A DNA stretch of 64,000 nucleotides from Pseudoneobacillus sp052180215 (GCF_052180215.1 NZ_CP197471.1:1894001-1958000), one strand, 5' to 3'; shown: positions 34,448 through 43,787, counted from the first letter of the stretch. Translations and numbers: made by a program. Notes: generated from the sequence alone by a model not told the origin.

Positions 34448-34630
34448 ATCGGACACACGTTCCGTTATACGACGAAAATGGCTTGTTTTAGAGGATTATC
34501 GGACTTTGGTTCCGCTATTTTACTAAAAGTATGCCTTTTGCCTATGAAATATTGTTAATAACGGAATCTGAGTCCTTTAATATATAAAAATAGGTCTATT
34601 TTAGGGAAATAACGGAACCAGTGTCCTATA
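34448..34630. repeat. Symmetric ++/-- intergenic repeat element (copy 1)
   Basis: Four ~23-base units: two forward (ATCGGACACACGTTCCGTTAT at 34448, ATCGGACTTTGGTTCCGC at 34498) and two inverted (ATAACGGAATCTGAGTCC at 34558, ATAACGGAACCAGTGTCC at 34609). Spacing is 50 within the first pair and 51 within the second, so the whole folds on itself. A second copy with the same plan lies at 58715-58900. Confidence 0.88.
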
Positions 34631-34664
34631 ACTATAACATCCATAAAAAAGGAGGAGCTTCAAA

Positions 34665-34913
34665 ATGGACTACACTAAGACAGCTAAAGACATTCTGAAC
34701 TTTGTTGGTGGAGAAGAAAATGTGAATGCCGTGACGCACTGTATGACGAGATTACGTTTAAACCTCCATGACCAAACTAAAGTGGAACGGGGAAATCTAG
34801 AGCGTATTCCAGGGGTAATGGGAACGATTATAAGCGGTGATCAACTTCAAGTGGTTCTAGGTAACGAAGTGTCTAGTGTGTATAAAGTGATACAAGATAT
34901 GTTGATTCGGTAA
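34665..34913 (+). CDS. Orphan PTS EIIB domain protein (glucose/sucrose type)
   Basis: 82 residues: a complete EIIB domain of the Glc family with the phosphorylated Cys26 in THCMTRLRL. In normal permeases it is fused to EIIC; no EIIC or EIIA is in the window. GGAGGAG ribosome site. The location after licT, a cre site and a RAT-like leader suggests either a relic of a permease operon or a regulatory EIIB acting on LicT. Confidence 0.88.
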   Translation: MDYTKTAKDILNFVGGEENVNAVTHCMTRLRLNLHDQTKVERGNLERIPGVMGTIISGDQLQVVLGNEVSSVYKVIQDMLIR

Positions 34914-34934
34914 GGAGGGAAAGCAACCGAAATA

Positions 34935-34967
34935 AAAACCGTATTCCTTTAGTGCGAATACGGTTTT
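34935..34967. terminator. Terminator between EIIB and convergent lipoprotein
   Basis: AAAACCGTATTC/GAATACGGTTTT. Confidence 0.85.
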
Positions 34968-34981
34968 AAAGCTATGGCCAT

Positions 34982-35770
34982 TTACTTGTCTTTTGCCAAA
35001 TCTGTTTCATCGAATTGTGGGTATTTTGTTCTTAAGTACTTTTCGTAGTCTACTTCGCCAACATTCTCACCATCAACATAATATAGGTATTTCGTTAATG
35101 AATCATTTACTTCCAATTCGACTTTCATATTAATGTGAGGGGCTATCTTTAACATTTTTGTTCTTGTTTCATCCCATTTTGCTACTTTTTCATTATCTGT
35201 TAACTGGCTATTTTTATAGTCAAAACCAATAGATAAATAAACAGGGGAGTTTTCAAAAGGACGCTCTGGCGTAAAATCCTGAAACTTAAACACGTCTTTA
35301 TAGTTTTCTGTAAGTTTTTCAGGGTGTTCTCTATACGCCTTCGTGGAGTCTGACCAGCTGGTAGTTAAATAGGGGTCACCTAAATAGAAGAAGGTTGGTT
35401 CTCCGATTTCCTTTTCAAACTCTTGTTTCAATAAGTTCTCTGTGTGCTTGATTAAGTTCTCACCCATATCTTTATCATTTTCCAAATGTAATGTTAGTAC
35501 ATCCCCATTTTGATCACTGTATTGGATATTCCAGCTTAGGTAATTTCTACCCATTTCATTTTCATTTTTAGAAGTGTAATGCCCTTTTTCAGACTTTAAT
35601 ATCTTCCAATCACCTAATGTATAATCTAAAAATTCTTTATGAGTTTTTGTATAATCTTCTTCATATGTATTCGTCCAGGCTTTATTCCATAACGCACACC
35701 CGCTTAATAGTGTGACGGATACCAATAGTACAAGGAATGAAAACATCCAATCCTTTATTGTTTTTATCAT
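34982..35770 (-). CDS. Lipoprotein of unknown function
   Basis: 262 residues with a signal peptide and lipobox LLSGC (Cys25). The mature part is hydrophilic with many Tyr/Asp/Lys and no recognised domain. AGGAAGGAT precedes the start. Surface-anchored. Confidence 0.75.
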   Translation of the reverse strand: MIKTIKDWMFSFLVLLVSVTLLSGCALWNKAWTNTYEEDYTKTHKEFLDYTLGDWKILKSEKGHYTSKNENEMGRNYLSWNIQYSDQNGDVLTLHLENDKDMGENLIKHTENLLKQEFEKEIGEPTFFYLGDPYLTTSWSDSTKAYREHPEKLTENYKDVFKFQDFTPERPFENSPVYLSIGFDYKNSQLTDNEKVAKWDETRTKMLKIAPHINMKVELEVNDSLTKYLYYVDGENVGEVDYEKYLRTKYPQFDETDLAKDK

Positions 35771-35960
35771 CTTATCCTTCCTTTCAGTGCTGATGATTAC
35801 ATAGAAACTTCTAAATTATTATTTTACAAATTTTAGCAATCTGTTTACATCCTACTATGGTAGCAATTTTATCCTTTTTCTTCAAAATTAGACGACTTCA
35901 ATGAATTTTATCACCTTCATATAAGCAGTTTTATTTCAAAAGCAGGAAGAAAGGTTTTTT

Positions 35961-36014
35961 ATGTTGAACTATTTGAAGAAGTTTTTTAAGCTAAAATCTA
36001 ACAAGCAAGTTTAA
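35961..36014 (+). CDS. Possible 17-residue peptide
   Basis: ATG behind AGGAAGAAAGG encodes MLNYLKKFFKLKSNKQV, short, cationic and amphipathic, 42 bases before the next gene. It could be a leader peptide for the downstream gene or chance; only the ribosome site supports it. Confidence 0.25.
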   Translation: MLNYLKKFFKLKSNKQV

Positions 36015-36056
36015 CCAAGTCATTTAATACATTATGAAAAAGAGAGAGGTGAACGT

Positions 36057-36500
36057 ATGAGTAGAATTGTATTATTATTAATCCTATTTATATTTGGAGT
36101 TCATACCTCTGTTCAAGCTCTAAGTTGGGCTTATCCTTTTGTGGTTTGGAAAGGGAATGTTTATCAGGTAACAGATGAGAAGTTGACTTCATCTCATATT
36201 AAAAAGAGAATTGGTTTCGTTGAAACAGAACCAATTGAAATGACGGGAAACTATTACGGAAATGCATCGAATGCATACACGATTGGAACAGGATATTATG
36301 AAATCATTGGCGTTCCTTATAATACTGCGATAGCGGTCAGGATAGGGGATAGAGAATGGCTAAAAGCGGTTTATGTTCACAAAGCACCGTTTCATATAAT
36401 GAATTATTTATCAAAACCAGTTTTATTATTGTTGCCTGTATTGTTTTTTTCCTTCGTGCAAAATAGAATAAACAAAAGGGATTTACCTAAATTAAGTTAA
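36057..36500 (+). CDS. Hypothetical protein with signal and C-terminal membrane helix
   Basis: 147 residues: signal peptide (1-22), an outer beta-rich domain with WKGNVYQV and IGDREWLKAVYVHK, and a C-terminal transmembrane segment (about 120-136) with a basic tail. GAGAGAGGTG ribosome site. Unrecognised. Confidence 0.65.
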   Translation: MSRIVLLLILFIFGVHTSVQALSWAYPFVVWKGNVYQVTDEKLTSSHIKKRIGFVETEPIEMTGNYYGNASNAYTIGTGYYEIIGVPYNTAIAVRIGDREWLKAVYVHKAPFHIMNYLSKPVLLLLPVLFFSFVQNRINKRDLPKLS

Positions 36501-36582
36501 ACCATTCCGGATTTACTATGATTCAGTATTCAGTTGATAAGGGAAGGTCTTTATTTTTAGATTGGTGTTGAAAGGAGTTTCC

Positions 36583-36882
36583 ATGAATAAGATAGATGAA
36601 TATTTTGAAACAGCAATGGAAGCCTGGAGAATGATGCAAAAGACAACAGGTGATGAGGGAGCAGAATGGGCAGAAAGATTTGAGCGCTATTTTTATGAAT
36701 TTATTGATGAATTGAAGATATGGTGGCAAACTCTTGATTCAAAACCAACGAATATGGAGGAAGCCGAAGAGTTACCTGAAGTTAAAAAGTGGATGGAGCA
36801 AATTCCTGCTCCTGTTCAAATAAATTTCCTAACAGAATTAGAGGATATAATAGATGGTATAGACACAGTACGCTTTGATTAA
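36583..36882 (+). CDS. Acidic hypothetical protein (99 aa)
   Basis: ATG 36583 behind AAAGGAG. Highly acidic and helical (MNKIDEYFETAMEAW..., ending DTVRFD), with no membrane segment. Not recognised. Confidence 0.65.
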   Translation: MNKIDEYFETAMEAWRMMQKTTGDEGAEWAERFERYFYEFIDELKIWWQTLDSKPTNMEEAEELPEVKKWMEQIPAPVQINFLTELEDIIDGIDTVRFD

Positions 36883-37053
36883 AATTAATAGTTTCATTTT
36901 TCGAGTATTTCTTTATAAGGAGGAATGCTCTTTTCTTTGTTTTGGAAAAATAAAAACAATAATAATATAAACAAACTCGTTAATAATTTATTGTAAAACG
37001 ATAAAAATTATATTAAAATCAATTTAATAATAAATAAGAGAGGTGCTTTTTTA

Positions 37054-37536
37054 ATGAAACAAGGAACAACACTCTTTTTAAAGATGGCAGTTATTCTGAT
37101 TGGACTTCCTATTCTTGCTTTGTGCATCTTCTTGGTGCCTAATATAGCGGATTTTGCAGCAGAATTGTATCCAGGTCATACTTATTTGAAATATCTTGTA
37201 TTTATTGATTTGTATGCAGCGGCGATCCCTTTTTACATGGCACTGTACCAGGCTTTTAAACTTTTAAGTTATATTGACAAGAATAATGCGTTCTCTGAAT
37301 TATCGGTTATGGCTTTAAAAAATATTAAAAAATGTGCGATCACAATTAGCAGCTTGTTTGTTCTTGGATTGCCACTTTTCTATCTCGTGGCAAATGCAGA
37401 TGATGCTCCAGGTGTTATGGTAATTGGATTGATCTTGATTTTTGCCTCAACAGTCATCGCAGTATTTGCTGCTGTTCTCCAAAGGCTTTTGCAGGAAGCA
37501 ATAGATATAAAATCAGAAAACGATTTAACGGTCTGA
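37054..37536 (+). CDS. DUF2975 membrane protein (YoaS-like)
   Basis: 160 residues with four hydrophobic segments (10-35, 48-70, 90-112, 121-147). It matches the DUF2975 pattern and is directly followed by a small Xre regulator, the yoaS-yozG arrangement of Bacillus. A paralogue of similar length without the Xre partner is at 59643. Confidence 0.8.
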   Translation: MKQGTTLFLKMAVILIGLPILALCIFLVPNIADFAAELYPGHTYLKYLVFIDLYAAAIPFYMALYQAFKLLSYIDKNNAFSELSVMALKNIKKCAITISSLFVLGLPLFYLVANADDAPGVMVIGLILIFASTVIAVFAAVLQRLLQEAIDIKSENDLTV

Positions 37537-37546
37537 GGTGAATAAG

Positions 37547-37762
37547 ATGGCAATTATTATTAATATTGATGTGATGCTGGCAAAAAGAAAAATGAGTGTG
37601 ACGGAACTTTCGGAGAGGGTGGGAATCACGATGGCAAACCTTTCTATTTTGAAAAATGGGAAGGCAAAAGCGATTCGAGTATCTACTTTAGATGCAATTT
37701 GTAAAGCTTTAGACTGTCAACCTGGTGATATTTTAGAATACCGAAGTGATGAAGATGCCTAA
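37547..37762 (+). CDS. Small Xre-family regulator (YozG-like)
   Basis: 71 residues, almost entirely one helix-turn-helix (VTELSERVGITMANLSILKNGKAKAIRVSTLDAICKAL) ending QPGDILEY, the YozG/HTH_26 type. ATG at 37547 with TGAGGTG. Likely controls the DUF2975 operon. Confidence 0.88.
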   Translation: MAIIINIDVMLAKRKMSVTELSERVGITMANLSILKNGKAKAIRVSTLDAICKALDCQPGDILEYRSDEDA

Positions 37763-38600
37763 TAAAGCAGGTCTTAGCTATTCAGAAAAAACTTTGCAGA
37801 GGCAAATGATGGGAGCAGTAAAACAACTTGTTCGTTTTGGTTGGGAGCAGGCGCTCTCCTGTCTGTTCCCGGTCGTTATTTTTGCCTCTTTGGCAATGAC
37901 ACAAATCATCCCACTACCTTTCCTGCCAAGGTATGACTGGCTGCTACTTATTTGCCTATTGATGCAGTGGGGGATGGTTCGTTCTGGGCTTGAAACACGG
38001 GATGAATTAAAGGTAATTACATTATTCCATCTTATCGGACTCGCACTTGAACTTTTCAAGGTACATATGGGCTCCTGGTCATATCCTGAGGAAGGATATT
38101 CTAAAGTATTCGGAGTGCCTTTGTATAGTGGATTCATGTACGCGAGTGTGGCGAGTTATCTTTGCCAAGCATGGAGAAGGTTAAAGGTTGAACTAGTGAA
38201 GTGGCCCCCGTTTTTGGTAGTTGTACCTCTAGCTGCTGCGATCTATTTGAATTTTTTCACCCACCATTATTGGATAGACGTTCGTTGGTGGTTATCTGTA
38301 CTTGTCATAGTCGTCTTTTGGCAATCATGGGCCACATACGAGGTCAATGGAACACGTTATCGTATGCCACTCTCTCTTTCTTTTGTACTTATCGGATTTT
38401 TTATCTGGATAGCTGAAAATATCGCAACCTTCTTTGGAGCTTGGAAATATCCAAACCAACAGGAAGCTTGGAGTCTTGTTCATCTAGGGAAGGTGAGTTC
38501 CTGGCTCTTATTAGTTATTGTTAGCTTTCTAATCGTAGCAACGTTAAAGCAAGTGAAAGGGAAAAATTCAATTAAGGTTGAAACTAGTAAACAATTATAA
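37749..38600 (+). CDS. DUF817 integral membrane protein
   Basis: About 283 residues with seven to eight hydrophobic segments and conserved aromatic blocks (HMGSWSYPEEGYSKVFGVPLYSG, WIAENIATFFGAWKYP). It fits DUF817. Its start overlaps the end of the Xre gene; no distinct ribosome site, so coupled translation is likely. Starts at 37746, 37749 or 37755 cannot be separated. Confidence 0.78.
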   Translation: MKMPNKAGLSYSEKTLQRQMMGAVKQLVRFGWEQALSCLFPVVIFASLAMTQIIPLPFLPRYDWLLLICLLMQWGMVRSGLETRDELKVITLFHLIGLALELFKVHMGSWSYPEEGYSKVFGVPLYSGFMYASVASYLCQAWRRLKVELVKWPPFLVVVPLAAAIYLNFFTHHYWIDVRWWLSVLVIVVFWQSWATYEVNGTRYRMPLSLSFVLIGFFIWIAENIATFFGAWKYPNQQEAWSLVHLGKVSSWLLLVIVSFLIVATLKQVKGKNSIKVETSKQL

Positions 38601-38657
38601 ATGTAGTGAAACAATATCGTGGAACAAGAAAAATCGGGTGGTGCCTGTCACCAAAAT

Positions 38658-38696
38658 AAGACTTGAGGAATGATGATTATTCTCAAGTCTTTTTTT
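38658..38696 (+). terminator. Terminator after DUF817 gene
   Basis: AAGACTTGAG...CTCAAGTCTT stem with seven T. The preceding GGTGCCTGTCACC (38640-38652) is itself palindromic. Confidence 0.85.
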
Positions 38697-38706
38697 GTAT
38701 AAGAGT

Positions 38707-39894
38707 CTATTCTAAACCTTTTAGGGTTGCTTGACTGGTTCGGTGGACGACAAAGGCTCCAATTAACAGGAAGATGGACAGAGTGATATATAAGATGTTG
38801 TCGCCTCCAAGGTTAAAAAGCAGTGAACCGAGGAGCGGTCCTATCGCGGCACCTGTAAATCGAACAAAATTGTAAACACCCATTGCTGTACCTTTTTGTT
38901 GGACAAATAGATTGACCAAGGATGTTGATTGTGATGGTAAACTAATGCCAAGCAACACACCGTAGCAGAGTAAAAATAAGACTAAAGCTGGAATGGATAG
39001 AATTTTTAAGAAAAGAAAAGCCCAAAAGCCGAGAACCACGATTCCTGTTCCATATGCTGTGTACAAAAGGATGAATGTATGGTTTAAAAAGGCTTGAATT
39101 CTTCCACCAAGGATAGTTCCAAAGACGATCCCAGCGGTAAGCGGCATAAAAAACAAACCTTTATACACCATTGGGACAGAATATAATTCGTCTAGTAAAC
39201 CAGGTATGAATACAAGAAATATGTAATAGCCGTAAAATTGAACAAAACCTAGTAAAATGACAGAAAAAGCGGCACGGTTCATTAAAATTCCTTTAAAGGT
39301 TTGAAACGTTATCTTCTTTGATGCGATATCTTTTGTTAAAGTTTCCTTTAAAACAATGCGGTTATATATGTAGGCGAATAAAGCACCAAATGCTAAAATG
39401 GCAAAAGCTGAATGCCACTCCGCATAAGCGGCTATTAAACTTCCAACGACTGGTCCTAGGACAGGGCCAAGGAAAACCATGGTTTGATAGACGCTCATGG
39501 CCTTACCACGTTCCTTTGGAGCATAAATGTCACCGATGACAGCAGCAGCCACTACAGAACCAGTGGTAATTCCAAATGCTTGAAGGGCGCGTCCAAATAG
39601 AAACAGGTAATAGTTTGGTGATAAAAAGCAGATCAATGAGCCAACCATAAAAATAAGTATTCCAGGAAGAAGAATCGCTTTTCGCCCACGAGTGTCAGAT
39701 AATGGCCCAACAAGAAATTGGTTGATTGCCAAAACAAAGGTATACAAGGATATCGTTAAATTAACAAAAAATTGATTGACCTCATAATAATGGCCAACCT
39801 CCGCAAGACTTGGCGTATAAATCGTTTGGGTAAACGGCCCTAAAAAGGCGGCAATAGACAAGCCAATAAGTATCTTACCTTTACGGTCCTCCAT
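38707..39894 (-). CDS. MFS drug-efflux-type transporter (Bcr/CflA-like)
   Basis: 395 residues, twelve hydrophobic segments, with the loop GPLSDTRGRKA after TM2 and FGRALQAFG in TM4. ATG 39894 (MEDRKGK) chosen for the GAAGGAAG site; an upstream frame of 12 codons lacks one. Expected proton-driven export of small molecules. Confidence 0.85.
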   Translation of the reverse strand: MEDRKGKILIGLSIAAFLGPFTQTIYTPSLAEVGHYYEVNQFFVNLTISLYTFVLAINQFLVGPLSDTRGRKAILLPGILIFMVGSLICFLSPNYYLFLFGRALQAFGITTGSVVAAAVIGDIYAPKERGKAMSVYQTMVFLGPVLGPVVGSLIAAYAEWHSAFAILAFGALFAYIYNRIVLKETLTKDIASKKITFQTFKGILMNRAAFSVILLGFVQFYGYYIFLVFIPGLLDELYSVPMVYKGLFFMPLTAGIVFGTILGGRIQAFLNHTFILLYTAYGTGIVVLGFWAFLFLKILSIPALVLFLLCYGVLLGISLPSQSTSLVNLFVQQKGTAMGVYNFVRFTGAAIGPLLGSLLFNLGGDNILYITLSIFLLIGAFVVHRTSQATLKGLE

Positions 39895-40217
39895 GATGTC
39901 ACTTCCTTCAATGTAAGGGTTATTTCGCAACTAGAAATATAATTTATATAGTAACAGAATGTGAATGTAAATGCTCTTAATAAATGTTGCAATAAAGGAT
40001 TTTGGGAATTTCGCAACAGTAGTGACATCAATATGTATAGGTTTGCCTAAGTGAAGGTTTTTATTGATTTGGCGCAGAGAAACATTTTATGAAAAGGGAA
40101 GAAAATACTTGACTAGAAAATTCTGTTAGTTTAATCTAAGTATTCCGCGCATTTATAAGGAAGTAAACCGCTCACACAACTAACCCAAATTCAATATAAG
40201 AGGTGACTCGTTAGAGA
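39895..40217. other. Divergent intergenic region, nothing specific seen
   Basis: Separates the MFS and helD genes. AT-rich, must contain both promoters; no palindrome or small gene that I would call. Confidence 0.5.
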
Positions 40218-42521
40218 ATGAGCTCGAATGATCAATTGTCTGTTTATGAGCATGTGGATTATCAAGAAGAAGTGGAACGTTTGGAGTTTACGAAGGAGTA
40301 TATCCGGACGGTTGTAGATGTTTCGAAGGGAAACAAAGAATTTTTTGTAGAGAATATGAAACAAGCCTTTGCGAATTTAGATCCTTCTGATAGTAGTGCG
40401 AGCTATACGGACTTACTGGCTAATGCAAGATTTCTCGATTTAGCTCAAAGCGAGCTTAAAAGGTTAGAGAGTGTGATAACCAAACCTTATTTTTCGAGAA
40501 TCAACTTTACGAGCGACAGTCATAAAAACGAAGAAATTTTATACATTGGAAAGGTTTCATTGTTTGATCGTGTAACACAAAAGCCAATTATTGTGGATTG
40601 GCGGTCACCAATTGCCAGTGTGTACTACGATGGACGTCTCGGAGAGGTTTCGTATGATGCTTATGGAGAGACTCAAACGGGTTTCTTATCCTTAAAAAGG
40701 CAATATGAGATCATCGAGGGAAAGCTGAAAGAAATCCGCGATATCGATTTAACAACTCACGATGAGCTTTTACAAAAATCATTGTCTGGAAAGGCAGACA
40801 ATCGTTTAACAGAAATCGTAGCGACCATCCAAAATGAGCAAAATGAAGTGATTCGAGCATCACTTAAACACCCTATTATCGTTCAAGGTGCTGCGGGAAG
40901 CGGGAAGACAACGATTGCACTCCATAGAATATCCTACTTTCTCTATACCTTTGGTTATCAATTTCCTCCAGAAAAATTAATGATTCTTGCACCAAACCGA
41001 TTATTTATTGATTACATATCTGCTGTATTACCCGAACTAGGCGTAAACAAGATTAACCAAACTACCTTTGTTGATTTTATGAAAAGCTGTCTAGGTAAAA
41101 AAATCAAACTTTTTTCTCCGAATACGAAACTGATGAAACTTCTTGATGGAAGTGGAAATAGCAAATCTCTCCAATGGGTTTCGAGTTATAAGGGTTCCCT
41201 TGCTTTTATGGACCTGTTGAACCGCTATATAAAAGATGTGGAATTGAAACTGGCTCCGAAAGAGGATTTTATCATTGAAAAGACGGTTCTGTTGAAGGGG
41301 AAAACCCTAAGACAACTATTTATAAAAGAATATACCTATATACCAATCTATAAGAGGCTCGATAAAATAAAGAACTTATTAACAAGCGATTTACGAACAA
41401 AGAAAGCCATTATGTTATCAAAAGTAGTCAAGAAATATGATGAGGTTCTGGATCGTGCCCTTTTTACCACTAGGATGGAAGAAGAGAAAAGAAAACAAAA
41501 AGTGGTCTCCATCATGGATCGGAAGGAAGAAAGATTAAAGAAGATTGACCAAGAAGCAAAGGTTGCGGTAAAAAATTATATGAAAGAGTTTGTGATGAAG
41601 GATATTTTTACTGTATACAAAGAGCTTATGTCTTCGGAGGAGCTTTTGAAAAAGTATTCCACCACTCTTTCAGATAAAGAATGCAAGGTTCTTAGTCAGC
41701 ATTGCAGAAGGATTTTTGAGAAAGATGCCTATGAATTAGAGGACCTAGCTCCATTATTTTATTTAAAAGCAAAATTAGAGGGAATCGACGAAAAGTATAA
41801 AATGAGAAGCATCTTTATCGATGAGGCGCAGGATTACAGCTATTTTCAATTTGCTGCCTTAAAAGAGGGCTTTGAGACAGACTTGTTTACAATTGTCGGA
41901 GACTTGGCACAGGGGATTCATTCTTATCGCGGCTTAAATAGCTGGGAACCATTAGTAAAGGAAATTTTTCCAACGGCCAATTACCAGGCGCTGCAAAAGA
42001 GCTATCGTACAACCGTAGAGATTATGAATCTGGCAAATGATATTCTTAACATTCTTAATCAAGATTTACCACAGGTGCAACCGGTTATCCGGCATGGTGA
42101 AAAACCTCTTTTTAAAAGAATTGACCCTAGCCAACATGACAAGGTAAGACAAGTGTTGGAAGAGGATATTTCATCCTTAAAAGAAAAAGAACTTAACTCG
42201 ATTGCGATAATTGGCCGAACCGATAAAGAATGTCAACGAATCTATAAAATGCTGGAAAAGAGTCACCAGCCTATCCAGCTTTTAGAAGAAAAGGAAGATA
42301 TGAAAAAGGGGAACGTGGTCATTTTACCTTCGTACTTATCAAAAGGATTAGAGTTCGATGCCGTTCTGGCTGTTTCCTTAGAAGAACCGTATTCAGATGT
42401 TGACCTAGATATCAAACTGCTATACGTCGCCATGACAAGACCCATGCATCGTCTGTACCTATATGGCAGTGAACCTGAAAACTTCTTACTGAATAGAGCG
42501 AATCGGTTAAATTTTGAGTGA
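40218..42521 (+). CDS. helD: RNA polymerase recycling helicase-like factor HelD
   Basis: 767 residues, as in Bacillus HelD (~774). It removes RNA polymerase from DNA or nucleic acid using ATP. N-terminal coiled-coil arm, then UvrD/Rep-like motor: Walker A GAAGSGKT (224-231), FIDEAQDYS for motif II, GDLAQGIHSYRG for motif III, and late SKGLEFDAVL and YVAMTRPMHRLYL. Monocistronic. Confidence 0.93.
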   Translation: MSSNDQLSVYEHVDYQEEVERLEFTKEYIRTVVDVSKGNKEFFVENMKQAFANLDPSDSSASYTDLLANARFLDLAQSELKRLESVITKPYFSRINFTSDSHKNEEILYIGKVSLFDRVTQKPIIVDWRSPIASVYYDGRLGEVSYDAYGETQTGFLSLKRQYEIIEGKLKEIRDIDLTTHDELLQKSLSGKADNRLTEIVATIQNEQNEVIRASLKHPIIVQGAAGSGKTTIALHRISYFLYTFGYQFPPEKLMILAPNRLFIDYISAVLPELGVNKINQTTFVDFMKSCLGKKIKLFSPNTKLMKLLDGSGNSKSLQWVSSYKGSLAFMDLLNRYIKDVELKLAPKEDFIIEKTVLLKGKTLRQLFIKEYTYIPIYKRLDKIKNLLTSDLRTKKAIMLSKVVKKYDEVLDRALFTTRMEEEKRKQKVVSIMDRKEERLKKIDQEAKVAVKNYMKEFVMKDIFTVYKELMSSEELLKKYSTTLSDKECKVLSQHCRRIFEKDAYELEDLAPLFYLKAKLEGIDEKYKMRSIFIDEAQDYSYFQFAALKEGFETDLFTIVGDLAQGIHSYRGLNSWEPLVKEIFPTANYQALQKSYRTTVEIMNLANDILNILNQDLPQVQPVIRHGEKPLFKRIDPSQHDKVRQVLEEDISSLKEKELNSIAIIGRTDKECQRIYKMLEKSHQPIQLLEEKEDMKKGNVVILPSYLSKGLEFDAVLAVSLEEPYSDVDLDIKLLYVAMTRPMHRLYLYGSEPENFLLNRANRLNFE

Positions 42522-42527
42522 TGCATG

Positions 42528-42575
42528 GGGACGGTTCTCTTGCTTCTTTTTGAAGCAAGAGAACCGTCCCTTTGC
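42528..42575 (+). terminator. 19-bp perfect stem terminator after helD
   Basis: GGGACGGTTCTCTTGCTTC / GAAGCAAGAGAACCGTCCC around five bases. The 15-mer CATGGGGACGGTTCT at its base recurs inverted at 45215-45229, pointing to a dispersed repeat. Confidence 0.88.
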
Positions 42576-42576
42576 T

Positions 42577-42768
42577 TTATGGGCGTTGGATCGGATTATT
42601 CAGGGAGAAGTTTTTGATCATTTTTTGAAGGTTTTTGTGTCCTTCTCTTAGTTTGATTGTTTCTTCGAGGATTCGTTGAAATCCTTCTAAATCTCGGTCT
42701 GAAGCATTGAGTAGAGATTTAGGGATACTTTCGACAATTTGTTGCATCGTTAGGTCTGCCACGGGCAT
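42577..42768 (-). CDS. Small hypothetical protein (63 aa)
   Basis: Hydrophilic and helical (MPVADLTMQQIVESIPKSLL...). Same strand as the J-domain gene upstream, 46 bases apart, so probably one unit. No family recognised. Confidence 0.6.
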   Translation of the reverse strand: MPVADLTMQQIVESIPKSLLNASDRDLEGFQRILEETIKLREGHKNLQKMIKNFSLNNPIQRP

Positions 42769-42814
42769 AACCGCCTTCCATTTTTAATTTTTGTTTCATC
42801 TAAAATTAGACATA

Positions 42815-43339
42815 TTATTCAGCTAAGATGGTCTTTTGATAGTGCTCATAGAATACTTTAAATAATCGTTCATCTCCACCACGGTCAGGATGAAGGGCTT
42901 TTAATAATTTCTTAAACTCTTTTTTTAGCAAATCCTTATCAGCTGCCTCATCTACACCTAATAAGGTGTGGAAGGAGGGCGGATCTTGGTTAAAAAGGGC
43001 ATATTCTGCTTTTACCATTTTCTTTAAGGAATGAACTTTCGTTTGGGCAATTTTGATGGTGGTTTTTAATTCTTCCAATTCTTCTTTTAAACGTTGATTT
43101 TCGTAAAAAGTTTTTTCCCACTGTTCGAAATCAACTCCAAACTGTTTGCTTTTATTCTCCATTTTCTTTTCTACTATAAAGCTAGCAATATCTCCAGGAA
43201 AAATATGAAAGTCAATATGATAATCCTTTGTCCGTTTTGCCCTCATTTTTCCATCTAGTATCCAGCGTATGACGGTCTCTTCATCACTGGTAATGCCTTC
43301 GCTGCTAAGTAATTCCGTTACTTCCTTCACATTTAACAT
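42815..43339 (-). CDS. J-domain protein with N-terminal HTH
   Basis: 174 residues in three parts: a MerR/excisionase-like helix-turn-helix (1-55; VKEVTELLS...VIRWILDGKMRA), a coiled coil (about 70-112) and a C-terminal J domain (121-170) with HPD at 150-152. J domains stimulate DnaK ATPase, so this could bring DnaK to a DNA- or protein-bound target. No Gly/Phe or zinc region. Confidence 0.8.
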   Translation of the reverse strand: MLNVKEVTELLSSEGITSDEETVIRWILDGKMRAKRTKDYHIDFHIFPGDIASFIVEKKMENKSKQFGVDFEQWEKTFYENQRLKEELEELKTTIKIAQTKVHSLKKMVKAEYALFNQDPPSFHTLLGVDEAADKDLLKKEFKKLLKALHPDRGGDERLFKVFYEHYQKTILAE

Positions 43340-43605
43340 ATAATCAACTCGTTTAACGTTACTAGTTTAGCCACCTATTTCTATTAAAAAATGGTTAATT
43401 TCAATTTATCATATATCCTAGATTTTAATTTTACAGGTTTATTTAATTTTGATGTCATCTGTAACTAAAATAACGTTTATATTAAATTTTTTGGAAGATG
43501 TTGGTTGAAAAATGAAATTATTGTGAATTGAATCACAATCAAACTAAAAAAGGATAAAATATACATAGATAGTATCTATCACCTTAGGTTACGGAGGTTG
43601 GGAAA

Positions 43606-43740
43606 ATGGGGAAAACAGGATACTGTAGTGATTGCTTTATCTTTATTACCTGTCCATGGCTATGTACGAATCATAATGACAAAACCGAAGAACCGCTTAA
43701 AGATTGTAAGACGAAAGAAAATTTGGGAGAAAGTATTTAA
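43606..43740 (+). CDS. Small Cys-rich peptide (44 aa)
   Basis: ATG behind GGAGG. The product has four Cys in the first half (GYCSDCFIFITCPWLCTNHN) and one later (DCK). A hairpin ATAGATAGTATCTATC-like sequence (43567-43580) precedes it. It could bind metal or be an exported peptide; unrecognised. Confidence 0.5.
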   Translation: MGKTGYCSDCFIFITCPWLCTNHNDKTEEPLKDCKTKENLGESI

Positions 43741-43787
43741 CAGAACCCATGTATGGTAAGGTGTAGTATTTTTATGAAAATAAATAT

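Noticed and set aside
36925..36996. 23-residue frame starting MLFSLFWKN behind AAGGAGG
   Set aside because: The ribosome site touches the ATG, spacing is too short, and the rest is Asn-rich AT noise.
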